Assembly (NCBI GenBank): GCA_015143295.1
Contig: CM026571.1
Coordinates: 4,855,501-4,919,500, forward strand
DNA: 64,000 nt
From: Tetracentron sinense
Taxonomy: Eukaryota; Streptophyta; Magnoliopsida; Trochodendrales; Trochodendraceae
Reading direction: 5' to 3'
The notes below the pieces were generated by a model, which made no database searches, had not been told where the DNA came from, and worked only from the letters and a program-made list of their open reading frames with translations. The translations under genes were made by a program, and so were the position numbers. The number at the start of each line of letters is the position of its first letter. Within the stretch, counting starts at the first letter, position 1. This document shows positions 34,264 through 46,392 of the stretch, one piece after another.

Positions 34264-34890
34264 AGAGCAATAGTCTACTCCTCGCCCTTTACAAAGCCCC
34301 TTTAATTGCCTTGAACTATGGTTAAGAAGTTTTAACCCTCAGGATTAAAATATTCAAAATTTTTTTTCTTTTAAAAACTAAGGGGTTTATGCTTTAACCC
34401 TAAGGGTGTGTTCCTTTGGCAAAAAAGTAAGGGAAAGGAAAGGAAAAGTATGTTTTCGTGCATTTTCTTGCGTTTGGTTTGCAATAAACACCCTTTCATT
34501 TTCTTGCATTTTCTCAATAATGACAAACTTTCTCCCAAAAACTTCATCAATCTTTTGATGATTATTTTACGAGAAAATTTAAGTTTTTTTTATTTTTCCT
34601 TTCTCTTCCTTCACTCACTTTCCCACAAAACGAACGCATCCTAATCCTATGTTTAATTGTCGAGAAAATAAATGAAAGCATTGAAAAGAAAAGAAAATTG
34701 GACAAAACACAACTAAAATTGTACTAGAAATTCAAAAAAAAAATTTATTTTCCATGTTTTTACCTATTCTCTCAACAACCAAACATAGCATAAGGGTTAG
34801 TGAACTTTTACAAGAGTTAAAAATGAGACACATAGCAAGAAAAGAGGAGCCGCCTTCTTGCGTCACCGACCAAAGAGGTGATTATTTTCC
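34264..34890. mobile_element. Foldback element (agcaatag...gattattttcc type) with a nested MITE
   Basis: The left end agagcaatagtctactcc and right end ggtgattattttcc match those of 49724-49992 and, reversed, 61499-61758. The middle carries the ctatggttaag core. It is interrupted by the TAA-flanked MITE at 34404-34790; without that insert it would be about 240 bp like its relatives. Confidence 0.6.
34404..34790. mobile_element. TAA-flanked MITE nested in a foldback element
   Basis: Starts GGGTGTGTTCCTTTGG and ends CCAAACATAGCA, flanked by TAA at 34401-34403 and 34791-34793. Removing it restores the continuity of the surrounding foldback element when compared with 49866-49885. Tourist-like by target site and termini; TIRs are imperfect. 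Confidence 0.55.
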
Positions 34891-35490
34891 TTCCCAAAAT
34901 GGATAATGCTAGGTCCACTTTCCTTCCCATTCACTCTTAACATTTTTTTGATGGAAAAAAAGTTAAAAAATTTCACATTTACCCACCTTGGGAGTAAGAA
35001 CTAAGAAATATACCAGCATTATTGGGGTCTGAAAATAGAAAAACCATGTTGAGGTACATTAAGAGCCTTATAAGATGGGTTGAATTCGATCTCAGAAAAC
35101 CAGGTATTTCAGTGTATTATCCCCTTTTATATAGGACTTTTTTAAAAAAGAAAAATTATGGAAGCAGTACTTATCCTACTGGAGTACTCAAAACAATATT
35201 AAGCAGAAACAGTATTAACCTTAGGTAATTGAAACTGTTATGGGCCTTTGGAGAGAGAAATGCAGGGATGACTCCTCTTCATATTCTCAAATTTGTATCT
35301 CATCCCACTGTATTTCAGAAAGAAAAGAATAATCTTGCCAATATCATGAATGAGCAGCTTTATCCGCTACTACATTTTCTATGAACTTTTCCCATAACTT
35401 GGATTCCAAAATTAACTGAAGAAAAAAGGGGGAACTCTGAACAAAATTATTCATAACATCAAATCCAATCAAATCAAAAGAGACGCCAAA
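34891..35490. other. Spacer, probably includes the HWS 3'UTR
   Basis: AT-rich sequence between the foldback element and the stop codon of the F-box gene on the minus strand. No other feature supported. Confidence 0.4.
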
Positions 35491-36714
35491 TTAGGGTGCA
35501 ACTTCGAGCCTGGGTTCAAAGCAAAAACCTGTGAAGAGCTGAAGGGGGAATCTCTTTGTCACAGGACACTTTTGTGACCACTTCCACTGTTTCTGCTTCA
35601 TATCAAACACAAGAAGAGCAGGAGCTCCATAACTCTGGATGTATATTAGATCATCGGCGCCACTGCTTGCAAAGACATCATCAAACTCACCAAATCCTTG
35701 AAAACACTTGTGGGGCATCCGAGAAACCTCTTGCCATTCCTTTCCCTTAAGAATCCAGATGCCAATCCCCTTAATTATGTCGGGCCGGTCTTGTTTCCCA
35801 ATCCCTCCCACCATTACAAGCTTATCTTTGAGGTTCATCAGGCGACCACAGGTGAGAGAGCAAGGTATCCGGATAAAAGTACTAATCAACATGCCATGAG
35901 AAGATCGTCTAGAGAGATCATATGTTATCAGGCCGTGGCGGTTCTCAGTCCAACCCATGCCGCCTCCTGTTGAGTAAATCAAGAAGTACAGAACCCCATT
36001 ACAGATCACACTCTCAGCGCCTCCCCTCCACCCAGTCAAAATCTCAGTCATAGAAGTCACCCACTCCATCGTTTCTGAATCATAAACATGGATTGAGAGA
36101 TCCCATTGGACGAAGTTACCTGGGACTTGCTTAGATTTCGCAATTGCGACAGTATAACTCTGCGATAACCTGTTTACGGAGATTGCAAGAGCACTGTAGT
36201 CAGAGAATTTCAAACCTGGAGGCTCCTCAAGCTTTTTGCAACCTTTGGTGATTGGGTTACAGACATATAGCTCACTTCTACTTCCATTGTTCATGAAGCA
36301 AACCAACCCACATGATGAAGCAATAAACCAATTGGAGCTCTCAATATATGGGAGTTCAAAGCTGTACCATTTCCTAAGGATGGGGTCATATACATACCCG
36401 ATGGGTTCATCAGAGCTGGTAAACATGAAGTACCAAGGTTTGTGTGACAACACATTTGAGAAGTTCCATAAGAACCTTTCTGAATTCACTATTTCCTTCC
36501 ATCTTTTACACACAGAACCTGCTCTAAAGATGCTAGCGACAGGAAGACAAGCTAGAATTCGTTCCAGTAGATCATCAGGGAGAACTAAATCCATGGAAAC
36601 AAGTGTATTTTCTTTGTTGCATTCATCATTGAACTCTGAGTATGAATCAAACTCTCCAATCTCTCTTCCAACATCCTCAAAACGGTGGTTGATCCATGAT
36701 GTTTCCCCCTCCAT
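35491..36714 (-). CDS. HWS: F-box/kelch protein HAWAIIAN SKIRT orthologue
   Basis: A single coding exon of 407 codons plus stop. The start ATG (36714-36712) gives MEGETSW, matching the family N-terminus; the frame runs 16 codons further upstream but those residues are not conserved. The F-box lies at about residues 48-90 (LPDDLLERILACLPVASIFR, then AGSVCKRW). It is followed by a kelch-like beta-propeller with FSNVLSHKPWYFMFTS, WFIASSCGLVCFM, SWRGG-type GWRGGAESVIC and the strongly conserved end CPVTKRFPLQLFTGFCFEPR. Arabidopsis At3g61590 (HWS, 411 residues) has the same layout. HWS is known as an SCF ubiquitin-ligase subunit that limits sepal-stamen growth and affects the miRNA pathway. No frame break or missing motif is seen. 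The minus-strand sequence just upstream has an acceptor-like TTCAG, and a 5'UTR exon is likely at about 38.4-38.8 kb. Confidence 0.95.
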   Translation of the reverse strand: MEGETSWINHRFEDVGREIGEFDSYSEFNDECNKENTLVSMDLVLPDDLLERILACLPVASIFRAGSVCKRWKEIVNSERFLWNFSNVLSHKPWYFMFTSSDEPIGYVYDPILRKWYSFELPYIESSNWFIASSCGLVCFMNNGSRSELYVCNPITKGCKKLEEPPGLKFSDYSALAISVNRLSQSYTVAIAKSKQVPGNFVQWDLSIHVYDSETMEWVTSMTEILTGWRGGAESVICNGVLYFLIYSTGGGMGWTENRHGLITYDLSRRSSHGMLISTFIRIPCSLTCGRLMNLKDKLVMVGGIGKQDRPDIIKGIGIWILKGKEWQEVSRMPHKCFQGFGEFDDVFASSGADDLIYIQSYGAPALLVFDMKQKQWKWSQKCPVTKRFPLQLFTGFCFEPRLEVAP

Positions 36715-36734
36715 GATCGAAAGTAAAATAATAC

Positions 36735-38441
36735 TGAACACAAGGAAGAAAACCATACACATATCATAAGATTATGATCATCAATAAGTATCTCACATTA
36801 AGTTAAATGTAATAACCATTGAGCATAACCCATATCACCTTGAAATATATTGGCCTGAGGATTCAAACAAAGATGAGAGAATCCATACCAGAAAAAATTT
36901 CGAATAATATCTTATTAAGAGAATAATAAAGCCTTCAAATAGATCAAATTTCATGGTTGAGGATCAAAATCACTTAATAACTCTTATAACTGAAGCCTTC
37001 AAATATCTCAGATAAGGAAAGGAAGTTCCCATTTCATACAACTCACACCCATCTTTTACAATAAGGGCCCGTTCTTTTGCGGAGACTTAAAAGGTCCACC
37101 AGTCTGCAAATTTTGTCAATGGACAATAAACATTTTCTTTTGAAAATGAGATTGTATTGATGCTCTTCATCTATTGGGTTCCAATTCCCATAAGACTTTA
37201 AATGTCAAAAAATGTATGATTTCAAATCTCATAAAAAATGGTAAGACTTAAAACACATGATGGTAAGAAATAAGAATTAATCTTGTTAAAAACCTTGACA
37301 AAGTGACACAAATTTCCTACCAACTACCATGACGAGGTGTAAAGTGCCAAGCTTTATAAGTCTCAGCAAAAGAACGGACCCTAAAGAAAAAGAAAGTGAG
37401 AAAAATCGAATTCATCTCGTTTTCATAAGAATGCACATGATTGAATCAACCTCCAGAAGTCATTGCACATTTCAATTTCAGAAACATCCCAAGTAAACCA
37501 GAACATCCCTACCACAAAGTATAAAATAACTATGGTTACAATTGAACTTAGAGAGACATCCAATTTACAGGTTTTATAACTGAAGCTAGTCAAGCTTCAA
37601 ATATTTCAAGGTTATGTTGATACCGGAAAACCCATACTGAGAAAATCAGAGAATCCAAAAAAGAAACATTCATCTCAAAGAGAATATAAATGAACATGAA
37701 TTAGCTACAAACACTTCAGATTCAAGAACATATAATAGAAAATCACATATCACACAGAGGAACTTCAGATATTACCAGATTAATAAATGCCAATGAAGTA
37801 ATAACAGAGAAAATGAAATATGAAAATAACAAAACAGAATCATTTTATAAGTATTTTTTTCATTTTATAAAATAAAATAAAAACATTTTAAAAGTATTAT
37901 CACACTGAAATAAACGCCTATAAATAATGTAGATATTATCAGATTAAGAAAACTAACACAACCACATATAAGTATTAATAAATGTGGATTATTACTCTAA
38001 ACCAGAAAATTTAAATCACATTCATGTAGCTAAAATCAAACAGCAACTTAAAGTAACTAAAACCAGACTCATATTCCTCCACCCCACAACACAATGAGCC
38101 AAACTAAGAAGATAATTTTAAAAAAAAGGGAAACCGTCTTCACCTGATTTTCTATTACTACAGTGAGTTGAATCAATCCGAAACAAACTTACGTTTTTAA
38201 CAAACAAAAAACAACAACCACTCTTTCATGATATTATCAAAACCCTCAAAACACATTTTCTCAAAAATAAAAGATAAAAAAAATGTTAGATGCGAGATTA
38301 GACCAAGGAGGACAATCAATCCAACATCAAAACCCAGAATAGCTATAACATACAAAACAGCCATATCAAAACACAAACAGATCAATCTGAAAAAACCCAA
38401 AATGAATATAAAAATAAAAATAAATAAATCAAATCACATAC
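36735..38441 (-). other. Probable 5'UTR intron of HWS
   Basis: A good donor, GGCAAG|GTATGTG, lies at 38442/38441, and an acceptor-like GTGTTCAG lies just before the start codon, near 36736-36735. The 1.7-kb interval is AT-rich and contains a TAA-flanked MITE (37065-37381). The exact acceptor is an inference from sequence. Confidence 0.5.
37065..37381. mobile_element. PIF/Harbinger-type MITE in the HWS leader intron
   Basis: Termini GGGCCCGTTCTTTTGC and, in inverse, GGGTCCGTTCTTTTGC extend to about 25 bp with two mismatches. They are flanked by TAA at 37062-37064 and 37382-37384. 317 bp, no coding content. Confidence 0.8.
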
Positions 38442-38800
38442 CTTGCCCGAACCAGAGCTTTTGTTTTCTCTCTATTTGCACACTCCTACTTTTCCAACAA
38501 AATGGGTGTTCCTATATTTATCCAAAACCTCAAGATATAGCAGAAAATGGCGAAGAGAGATTACTGAAGAAAACCCATTTGCAGAAACAAAAGAAATGAA
38601 ATGGGCCGCTCTACTGATAGATTTGGCAGCTGACCCTAGAGAGAAAAACCTGGTTCTTGTTTATAAAAAGAAGATTACAGACAGGAAATGAAATGGAAGG
38701 TGGTTTTGTATGGGGCTGAGAAGGAGATTTGGATTTGGATTTGAGAGAGGGCTTTGAGAAGAGGGGGTTTCAGCTTTATGTGCTTTTTTAGTGAGAGTCT
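38442..38800 (-). promoter_or_regulatory. Probable 5'UTR exon of HWS with a five-codon uORF
   Basis: Minus-strand sequence ending in the donor at 38442 is CT-rich, as plant leaders are. It contains a tiny upstream frame, ATG at 38578-38576 reading MGFLQ and then stop (38563-38561). The 5' boundary is a guess from composition. Confidence 0.4.
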
Positions 38801-39398
38801 GAGAGATATACCATTGGGTATTTGGACGGCCTTACTCAAAAGGCAAAAATAATGCTGTCTTGCTCATCACCCCCAATTTCCTTCTCCCATGTTTTTTTTT
38901 CTTCTCTTAGACTCTTTTGTTTTTAATCTTTTCTTATTCTCCCTTTTTGCCCCCTTCCAAATCTCCCCTACCCCTTTTCTTAGGGTTTTGCCCTCTCTTT
39001 ACTTCTTGGGTTATACTTGGCTAACCCTAACAAGATTGCCCTAAATCCCAAACCTCATGGGGAAGCTTTGCATTTTCTTCTCTCAAGTCTCACTTGCTTT
39101 AAATAGTGAAAGAAAGCCATGGGGTTACTTCCACGTTTGGGTAGAAGCACTAAGGGGACTTCTAACCTACCTAAAATCTCATCTCATGCATGTAATGTCA
39201 CCCACCATGTGACATGTTTCTTTTGCTATGAAATAAGCTCATACATGACAATCCAATCCATGGGAAAGAAAGATATTGTGAGGGCAACATAGGTTTTTTT
39301 TCTTTAAATTAGTTTGATCAACTAATATTTATGGGGTCGTATTCTCCCTTCTTGGGCGAATTATTAGAAATCCAAGTATTATGTGTCAAGTGTAAACA
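38801..39398. other. Upstream region of HWS
   Basis: Presumed promoter of the minus-strand HWS gene. Pyrimidine-rich segments near 38880-38990. No single element can be assigned with confidence. Confidence 0.35.
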
Positions 39399-39406
39399 TT
39401 TGTGAC

Positions 39407-39817
39407 TAGAGGCGGAGCAATGAGTCTATTATAGGGGCAAACAATGGTTGATTGATAATAATAGTAATTATTATTGAAGGATTTGTAAAAATGATTAAGC
39501 AAGTATGTGTATTCTTTGTCCACCCCCCAAATTTTTTTTTTTTTTTTGAGAGATGAGTTTGCTGGCTATGTCATCCATTTGTAAAGATTTTTTTTTTTTT
39601 TTTTTTTCAGATAGGGAGCAGTTGCCCCCTTGCATTCGGTTGTGCCCTCTTAAATTAAATAAATAAAACTTTTTCTTTTCAAAAGTTTAGGGGGCAGCTG
39701 CCTCCCTTGCCCTATGCCTATTCCCTCTAAAATTTAATAATATAATATAAAGTAAGTTTTTTTTTTCCTCAAAAGATCAGGGGACTCTAACCCTCCTCGC
39801 CCCTAGCTCTGCCCATG
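39407..39817. mobile_element. hAT-type MITE, TTTGTGAC target duplication
   Basis: Left end TAGAGGCGGAGCAATG, right end CTAGCTCTGCCCATG, flanked by TTTGTGAC at 39399-39406 and 39818-39825. Same family as 14859 and 48759, with more decayed ends. It has internal poly(T) runs and repeated gcagctgcc-like blocks. Confidence 0.7.
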
Positions 39818-39825
39818 TTTGTGAC

Positions 39826-41523
39826 ATCTGCTCCTGCATAGAGGATGGTGAAGGTGAATCTGTCATTGAAAAGAGGTCTTGGATTCAATTCCTAGATAGT
39901 AAAACTCCCAATTAAATTCAAAGATTAGTGTTATACGGTGAATTTTTTTTTTCCACAATGATATTAGTTTGCCAAATTTTGATTAAGTTTGTTGATAGTG
40001 AGGTTTCAATAGTCTTACGGGGCAATGTACACAGATATATATGCATAGATGCATACACCTCATGCATTGGAATGCCTGAACTTTTAGGTAAAAGTGTTTA
40101 TATTATAATTTTAAATATGAGCCAGAGTTCTGGTTCAAGAGATAACTGAATCTCCCTGAAATACGCCTATGGTAAGGGTACTTCATAAATTATATAAAAG
40201 TATTAATAGACCTAAATGTCCTTATTTTATTTTGAAAATTTCAAAATATCCCTGATTATATTTTGAACCTGTTCATACGTGATGACGTAAAATGCCATAT
40301 TGAGATTAAGTTGATAAAGTGCGAGTCTTCCAGGCGATTTACACTAAGATGTTTGCATTTCCTTTCTCTTTATATCTTTCTCAAGGAGGGAAGAAGCCTC
40401 CATACAATAAAACAAAGAGGGAATAGAACATATCTTAAGGCATATCCGTCGCGACTATCGCGGAATATAAGCTTTAGACAATAAAGACATAATGGAATAT
40501 AGAATAAAGATTATTATTTTTGGCCTCCTCACTAAGGGAGAGTATGTGGAGCTAGATGACTCATAGGACAACCCTTAGTTGAAACCAAAGCACATTGCCC
40601 TTCACACTTAGCAATAGTGTGATTGTACTACAGAGAACTCACTAAGGGGTAGTGGCAGCACCACTATGGCATTTCTTTTCAGCCTAGCCATCTTTCTGCC
40701 TCCTATGTCATGTTTCACTTCTAATAGTTTATCCTAAATTAACTCAACTAGCTAGCCATGGATTCTTTTTGTTACAGACTATAGATCACAAGTCTATATA
40801 TACAAGAGATAGAAAGAGTTTAAATATGATGTGTAGCTCAGCATGAGAACATATGGGAGCCCTTTTTTTTTTTTTTGTATTACTGTAGATGTGAATTACC
40901 ATGCGTATCTCAATATACTTATTTTTTTTAATGCCAAATACAATTAGGCCGCATCCTTACTGGTTATCATTTCACTGATTATTGAGTTAAAGAGCCTAAA
41001 ATTCGAAATTTGACCAACAGTGAACATTTCAACTGTCACATTACAATGAATCACATACCACCCATATAGGAATGCACACTGCCACTTACACGAGCAAGTA
41101 GGTGTATCTCATTATACTCTAGATCAATTCTTTTACTTTTCCCTAATGGGTGGGGGAAGGGGGAGCATTAAATCTCACACATGAAAAATTGTCAACCTTA
41201 ACATTGAGAGATGCAACAATTTTAGGATTATGGTAGTGGAAGTGAGATAGGAGAAAGTGACAACACATGGTTGAATAACTATACAGAATTATTGCTAAGT
41301 TAGAGGAGTCCAAATCAGCGATAGAAATGTCTGTAAGCTTGTGGTGGAAAGAATGTCAAACCAAGTACAAAAGGCACATCAAGTGTGAGAGAATGTGGAT
41401 GGAAAAGGAAGCTGAGTTTTGTATTGCGAAAAAAGTGTGCCATTAGATGGTATGTTGAGCTAAAGGCCCAAAAGGTTGTAGGAAAGTAATATATGTTTTT
41501 GTATGCAAACATGTGCTATCCGC
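39826..41523. other. No supported gene
   Basis: AT-rich intergenic sequence. Frames at 39928, 40263 and 41315 are short and without family support. A stretch at 40150-40260 weakly resembles the subterminal part of the long-TIR elements at 28446 and 58388. Confidence 0.35.
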
Positions 41524-41937
41524 GGCTAGGTGTGTCTCGCTCTCACGAGAGTGACCCTATGATCAAGCCTCAAGGATGGCAGTTTTTTTTTTGTTGTTGG
41601 CTCAAATGGCGATGTGTGCCTCTTTCATGATGTTGGTCCTAAGATCAATTCCTAGCAAGAGAAGCTTTTCCTCAGTGACTTGGTAAGCAAGAGATCCACT
41701 CACCAATTACAAACATATCCACTCACCAATTACAAACATACAGTAGATAAAATAATGTCTTAGATCAAAAAATTAAAAAAAATTGTTCAACCAATTTAAG
41801 TTGTGGCTTGAACTCATATTACCCTTTCCTTTTTATTCTCCTTTTGGTGGAAGGTGTTGTATATCTACAGAAGAAAAGTTTCCTTCTCTTAGGGCTTAAT
41901 CCCGGGGCCACCCTCATGAGAGGGACGCACCTAGCCA
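41524..41937. repeat. Inverted repeat, about 414 bp
   Basis: The left arm ggctaggtgtgtctcgctct (41524) and right arm ending gagggacgcacctagcc (41937) are imperfect reverse complements over about 34 bp. Likely a decayed foldback element; target duplication not found. Confidence 0.5.
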
Positions 41938-41999
41938 TCTACCTTAGAGGAGGTAGATTTGTAATGAAAAAGTGGAGCTCCACTTCAACCTGTTAAGGC

Positions 42000-42660
42000 A
42001 CACTCTTATTTTAGACAGTTTGCTACCTTTTCTTTTGCTTGAGTCTCAAATCGACCTCTAGAGGAGCCTTTATGGGCTAAAGCGAGAGCCTATTGTCCTA
42101 GAAATTGGGCCTCTAAGGACCTGTACATGAGTCTCAAGGACAGTCTCTCCGTAGTTTAAAGTGGTCCTTTATAGCCCTAAGAACAACGTGAGCCTCTTGG
42201 GCTTGAAACTTGAGACTCAACGGAAGTGGCATATAATAGGCTATACGAACCAAAAAGAGCAGGGTTTATTTGAATAAGTCGATGACAGGCATGCTAGGAT
42301 GCTAATCCTACTCTTAAGCATCCCCTACTCTCGGACAAATGTCAACACCTATTAAAGCAAAGACAAGTGTTGGGTTTTTTGGCTAAAATTAGGGAATGCT
42401 CGAGAGTAGGGTTAGCACAGTTCTATGAGCAAATATTATCTACAACCCACGAAGAGCTCTCAATGGGCCTGACCACCACCATTAGTCATCTGGGCCAGGC
42501 CTAACTGAATAGTGATCCAGGCTTGATTATAAAGGTCCAAGCTAATCCCACAACCCATCGTTTTCTAACAAATCTAATGTGCTCTAAATTGTAGGGCCGT
42601 AGGCCATGGGTGGGGTGACCGGAGCTTCCCCATGGGTTCCATAGAGAGGTTAACCTCTCC
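42000..42660. repeat. Dispersed duplicated block, also at 52.5-53.6 kb
   Basis: Shared stretches include gcctattgtcctagaaa, gtgagcctcttgggcttg, agagtagggttagcac-like, aaatattatctaca and atggggtgacc-like segments in the same order as at 52640-53590. A third, partial copy lies at 44090-44180. No coding meaning seen. Confidence 0.6.
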
Positions 42661-43140
42661 TTCCCACCATCTCCTAGCACAATGCCCTTATTCACCAAAT
42701 ATGGAGGTAATGATATCATGTTGTATAGGTAATGATATCATGTTGTATGATAAGTACCACTATAATCAAAGTGCCGTTAAGAGCAGTATAAGAAAAAAAT
42801 TATACTATATTATTATTATTATTATTAAACCAGGCATACCCATGGGCAAGGACTAAGGAGCCTCCTCCTTTTAACTTTATAACTTTAGGGAAAAAATCTT
42901 TTATACTATGTTATTTAATAATTTATCACGACATAGACATATACACATAGCCATAATAGTTGCAACTAAATAAAGAGAAACAATACATGTAAGATATGTA
43001 CAAAATGTACAAATGAGATGGTCCATTAACTCAGCCTTCAAAAAATTTTCTCGGTAGGCTACTCCCTCAACCCCCATGAGGTTGGAACATCACCACCTTC
43101 CTAAATCCATAATATTTTGTACTGTTTAATCATTCTTAAC

Positions 43141-43599
43141 CATAGTTCGAAAACTCGTCGAGTCACCCGAGTAACTCGGCCGAGTTACTCGACTCGACTG
43201 AATTTCGAGTCGAGTCACCTCAAAACTCGAAGAAGACACTATTTGCCGAGTTACTCGAGTGACTCGGACGAGTCAAGCCGAGTTTTTCGACTCGCCAGAC
43301 TAGGTCGAGTCACAAAAGGGTATTTTTATCATTTTTTAAAACCTAAACTCGAATGTCACATTGTTTTTGCATCATATGTTTTGAGTCCACAAAAACAACC
43401 TTCTATGTGTTCTATTAATCCTACTTTTTAGGTTTGAGGCTGTAAAATTAGTGTACTTTGAGTTGTTTTAACCCAGTTTTTTGCAAGTTATGACATATAT
43501 ATTCCTAGTTAAACCGAGTCGAGTTTTTTTCGAGCTTTCCGAGTTACTCAACCCGGTTAACTTTCAAGTCGAGTCGAATTTTCGGGTTTTTGAACCATG
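43141..43599. mobile_element. Foldback MITE with TTCTTAAC target duplication
   Basis: Ends CATAGTTCGAAAACTCG and, in inverse, CATGGTTCAAAAACCCG, flanked by TTCTTAAC at 43133-43140 and 43600-43607. The interior is dense in CGAGTNACTCG-type palindromes. It interrupts a repeat whose uninterrupted forms lie near 44515-44570 and 44860-44910, which confirms the boundaries. The 8-bp duplication suggests hAT. Confidence 0.8.
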
Positions 43600-44399
43600 T
43601 TCTTAACAAATCCATCATCAACTACTAACATTATCAATCAACCCTTCCTCCCTAGAGGTGGGCACGAGTTGTCAGAGCTCAAGCTTGGGCTCAGGCTCGA
43701 CTCGGCTCGGTTCAGTTGGCTTAGCAAACAAACTTGAACATCATTTTGAAGCTCATTTAATAAATGATTCCATTGGCTAGTGATGATAATATGATATTGC
43801 TACCGTAATCAACAAAAGGACTATAGGCGGATCTTCGTCTCTTATAACATGATAGAAATCTAAGTTTATAGATAGGTGAATTATTATTATCTCATATATT
43901 TATATAATAAAAATAATTCAAGATTAATTATTTTTTATTTATTAAAAAGGGTTCTTTATTTGGTTGGTTTTGGTTTATCCTTTTCAACCGCTTAAGTTTG
44001 TTTGAGTTGAGTTGCCTTCTCATTTTATTGGTGCTCAATTTGTTGCCACAGATTGGCCATAATATGAGTAAAAGAAAGCCAAAAATCAACACATATTAAA
44101 GCAAGGATAGATGTTAGTTTTTGGCTTGGAGTAAGGAATGCCAGAGAGTAGGGTTAGCACGGCTCTATGAGAAAATGTTATCTAGGGCAATGTTAACTAC
44201 ACTTTAAAATTATTCCATATTATTAAATTCTTTTTTTGGATGGTATGTTATTAATTTTTAACTCAAGAGGGTGGAGAGTTGCCTTAAAATTATTTAATTA
44301 TTTATCAGGACATAGGCAATTAGGCATAGCCATGGTACAAGGCTCTCACAAGTGAATAGCTGCCCCTTAAATAAAGAGAAACAATGCTATAAGATACTT

Positions 44400-45240
44400 A
44401 GGACGATGAGATGACCCATAAATATGCTCTCAAATTTTCTTTTAGGGATACGCCCCAAATTCGCATGAGGTTGGAATCCCTTGCAACTTTCTTAAACTCA
44501 TAATAATTTATACCACCTAATCATTGTCTACAAATCGATCACCAATTATTAACTTTACCAATCAACCATCGCTTGCCTCCCTACAATAAAATCCGAGCTC
44601 TGCTTTTAGGTGATAAAATTGTGTTTTCACCGGAAGGAAGAGTTTGTTTATCATCCAACCCACTTTTGCAAAAAACAATTAAGAACCCTATTAATTAGAT
44701 ACGTGTTTTTGAAATAAATATGTTCTTTTGAAATCATTTAAACGGGTATTTTGTTGTCCCATAAATTTGGTCTCAATTTTTTTTTTTTTTTGGGGATACT
44801 CCCCAAATTCACAAGGGTAAAATCCCTTGCACCTCTCTTAAACTCAGAATAATTTGTATCGACTAATCATTCTCCACAATTCCATCACCAATTGCTAACT
44901 TTACCAATCAACCATCGGCTTGCCTCCCTACATTAAAATCTGAGCTCAACTTTGCGGTGATAAAATTGTTTTTTCTTTTTTTTTGTAAACCCAATCATAC
45001 CACAAGGCAATGACTGAAGGCAAAGACAAGGGAATACTCACACCACCCAAGCGCGCGCGCGCACACACACACCACACACATGCAGCACCATGTAAGCTTC
45101 ACTGGAAGGAAGAGTTTGTTTTATCATCCAAGACACTTTTGCAAAAAGCAATTAAGAAACCTATTAATTAGATGCATGTTTTCGAAATAGATTTGTTCTT
45201 TTCAAATCATTTAAACGGGTAATTTGATGGTTTCCATCTA
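44400..45240. repeat. Direct duplication of a 400-bp unit
   Basis: The unit running from ccaaattcgcatgagg through ctttaccaatcaaccatcg, ggaaggaagagtttg and catttaaacgggta occurs at about 44440-44760 and again at about 44800-45230. The second copy carries an inserted GC/CA microsatellite region (about 45051-45080). A third partial copy at 43050-43640 is broken by the MITE at 43141. Confidence 0.75.
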
Positions 45241-45397
45241 TGCAAATTCTGTTATACACATTGCACACTTAAAAAATAAATGCCAAAAGCGTCTATATTT
45301 AAGCAGTACTACTCTTCATAAGCATTTATATAATGAATAATCTATACGAAACACACTCACCATATCTATCTTTTCCTTACTACACTACCAAGTATTA

Positions 45398-45769
45398 GAC
45401 CATCTTCAAAGGGAGTAGCAAAGGACAAATGTTGTACCACGTTGGATAACATTATCTCCAACGGCCACGGCAAATTCAATATCAAATTTGCTACTTTCAA
45501 TTTCACACAGCAAATTTGCTGTGTTTGAGGCATACAACAAAATACAATATTCAAATGTTTAAATATTATAAAACCCTCTGCTCAAAGTCTCTCTCATGCC
45601 AACGACTCTTTAAAAGATAAATAATAATAATAATAATAAAATAACATTTGCCACTTATCCTTAGAGTGATAATTTTGAAAAAGTGTAAATGGAGGTAGCA
45701 AATATATATATGGGGGTAGTAAATGACACATTTGCTACCTTCATTTGCTACTTACCCTTGGTGATGGTC
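45398..45769. mobile_element. TTA-flanked MITE
   Basis: The left end GACCATCTTCAAAGGGAGTA and the inverse of the right end, GACCATCACCAAGGGTAAGT, are imperfect TIRs of about 26 bp. They are flanked by TTA at 45395-45397 and 45770-45772. 372 bp; PIF/Harbinger-like by target site. Confidence 0.8.
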
Positions 45770-45884
45770 TTACCATAAATAAAATGTAAGGCCTAATTAA
45801 ATAAGAAACACAAAAAATGCTTTTTTGGATGGCTAATATTTGATGAGTCTATGGGTAATCCCAATTATACTTTCAAATTTAACC

Positions 45885-46080
45885 AATAGGGGTTGGTGTG
45901 TTAGCCAAGACCACGCCTCAGGAAGCAGAGGTCTTGAGTTCGATTCTCTTCTCTCTGTTGGTCACCCTCAAGGATTTGTCCCTACTTACCTAGTGCGTGT
46001 GGTTGAGGGGTCTAAACATGCCAAAGAGATTAGTCGGGTGCTCTAAGAGACACGAACACCCTTGTCACACAAAAATAAAA
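45885..46080 (+). repeat. tRNA-derived SINE-like repeat
   Basis: Has TTAGCCAAGACC (partial A box) and GTTCGATTC at 45938-45946 (perfect B box), and ends in an A-rich caaaaataaaa. Spacing of about 35 bp between the boxes fits a tRNA-type pol III promoter. Confidence 0.5.
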
Positions 46081-46392
46081 CACTCTCAAATTTACTCTCA
46101 TATCTTAACCTTTTGATATTCTCTTCAAGGCTAAATGCCACATAACATCATCTTCGACCAACCTCCCTTGTACATACCCTTCGATACGGCCACTAAAGAA
46201 TTACTTATACACTAAACAACTACTTATATACACTTATTATGATCTATTTAAACATGAACTTTCCTGGGGAGTCTTATAATTAAGAATCAAGATTAGAGCT
46301 GGCGTGACTTTAAAAAATGTTAAAATAAATCATGCAAAATCTAATCTTAACCAGGAGCAGCCAAGTGGGGGACAAGTAACCAGGGCGGAGCC

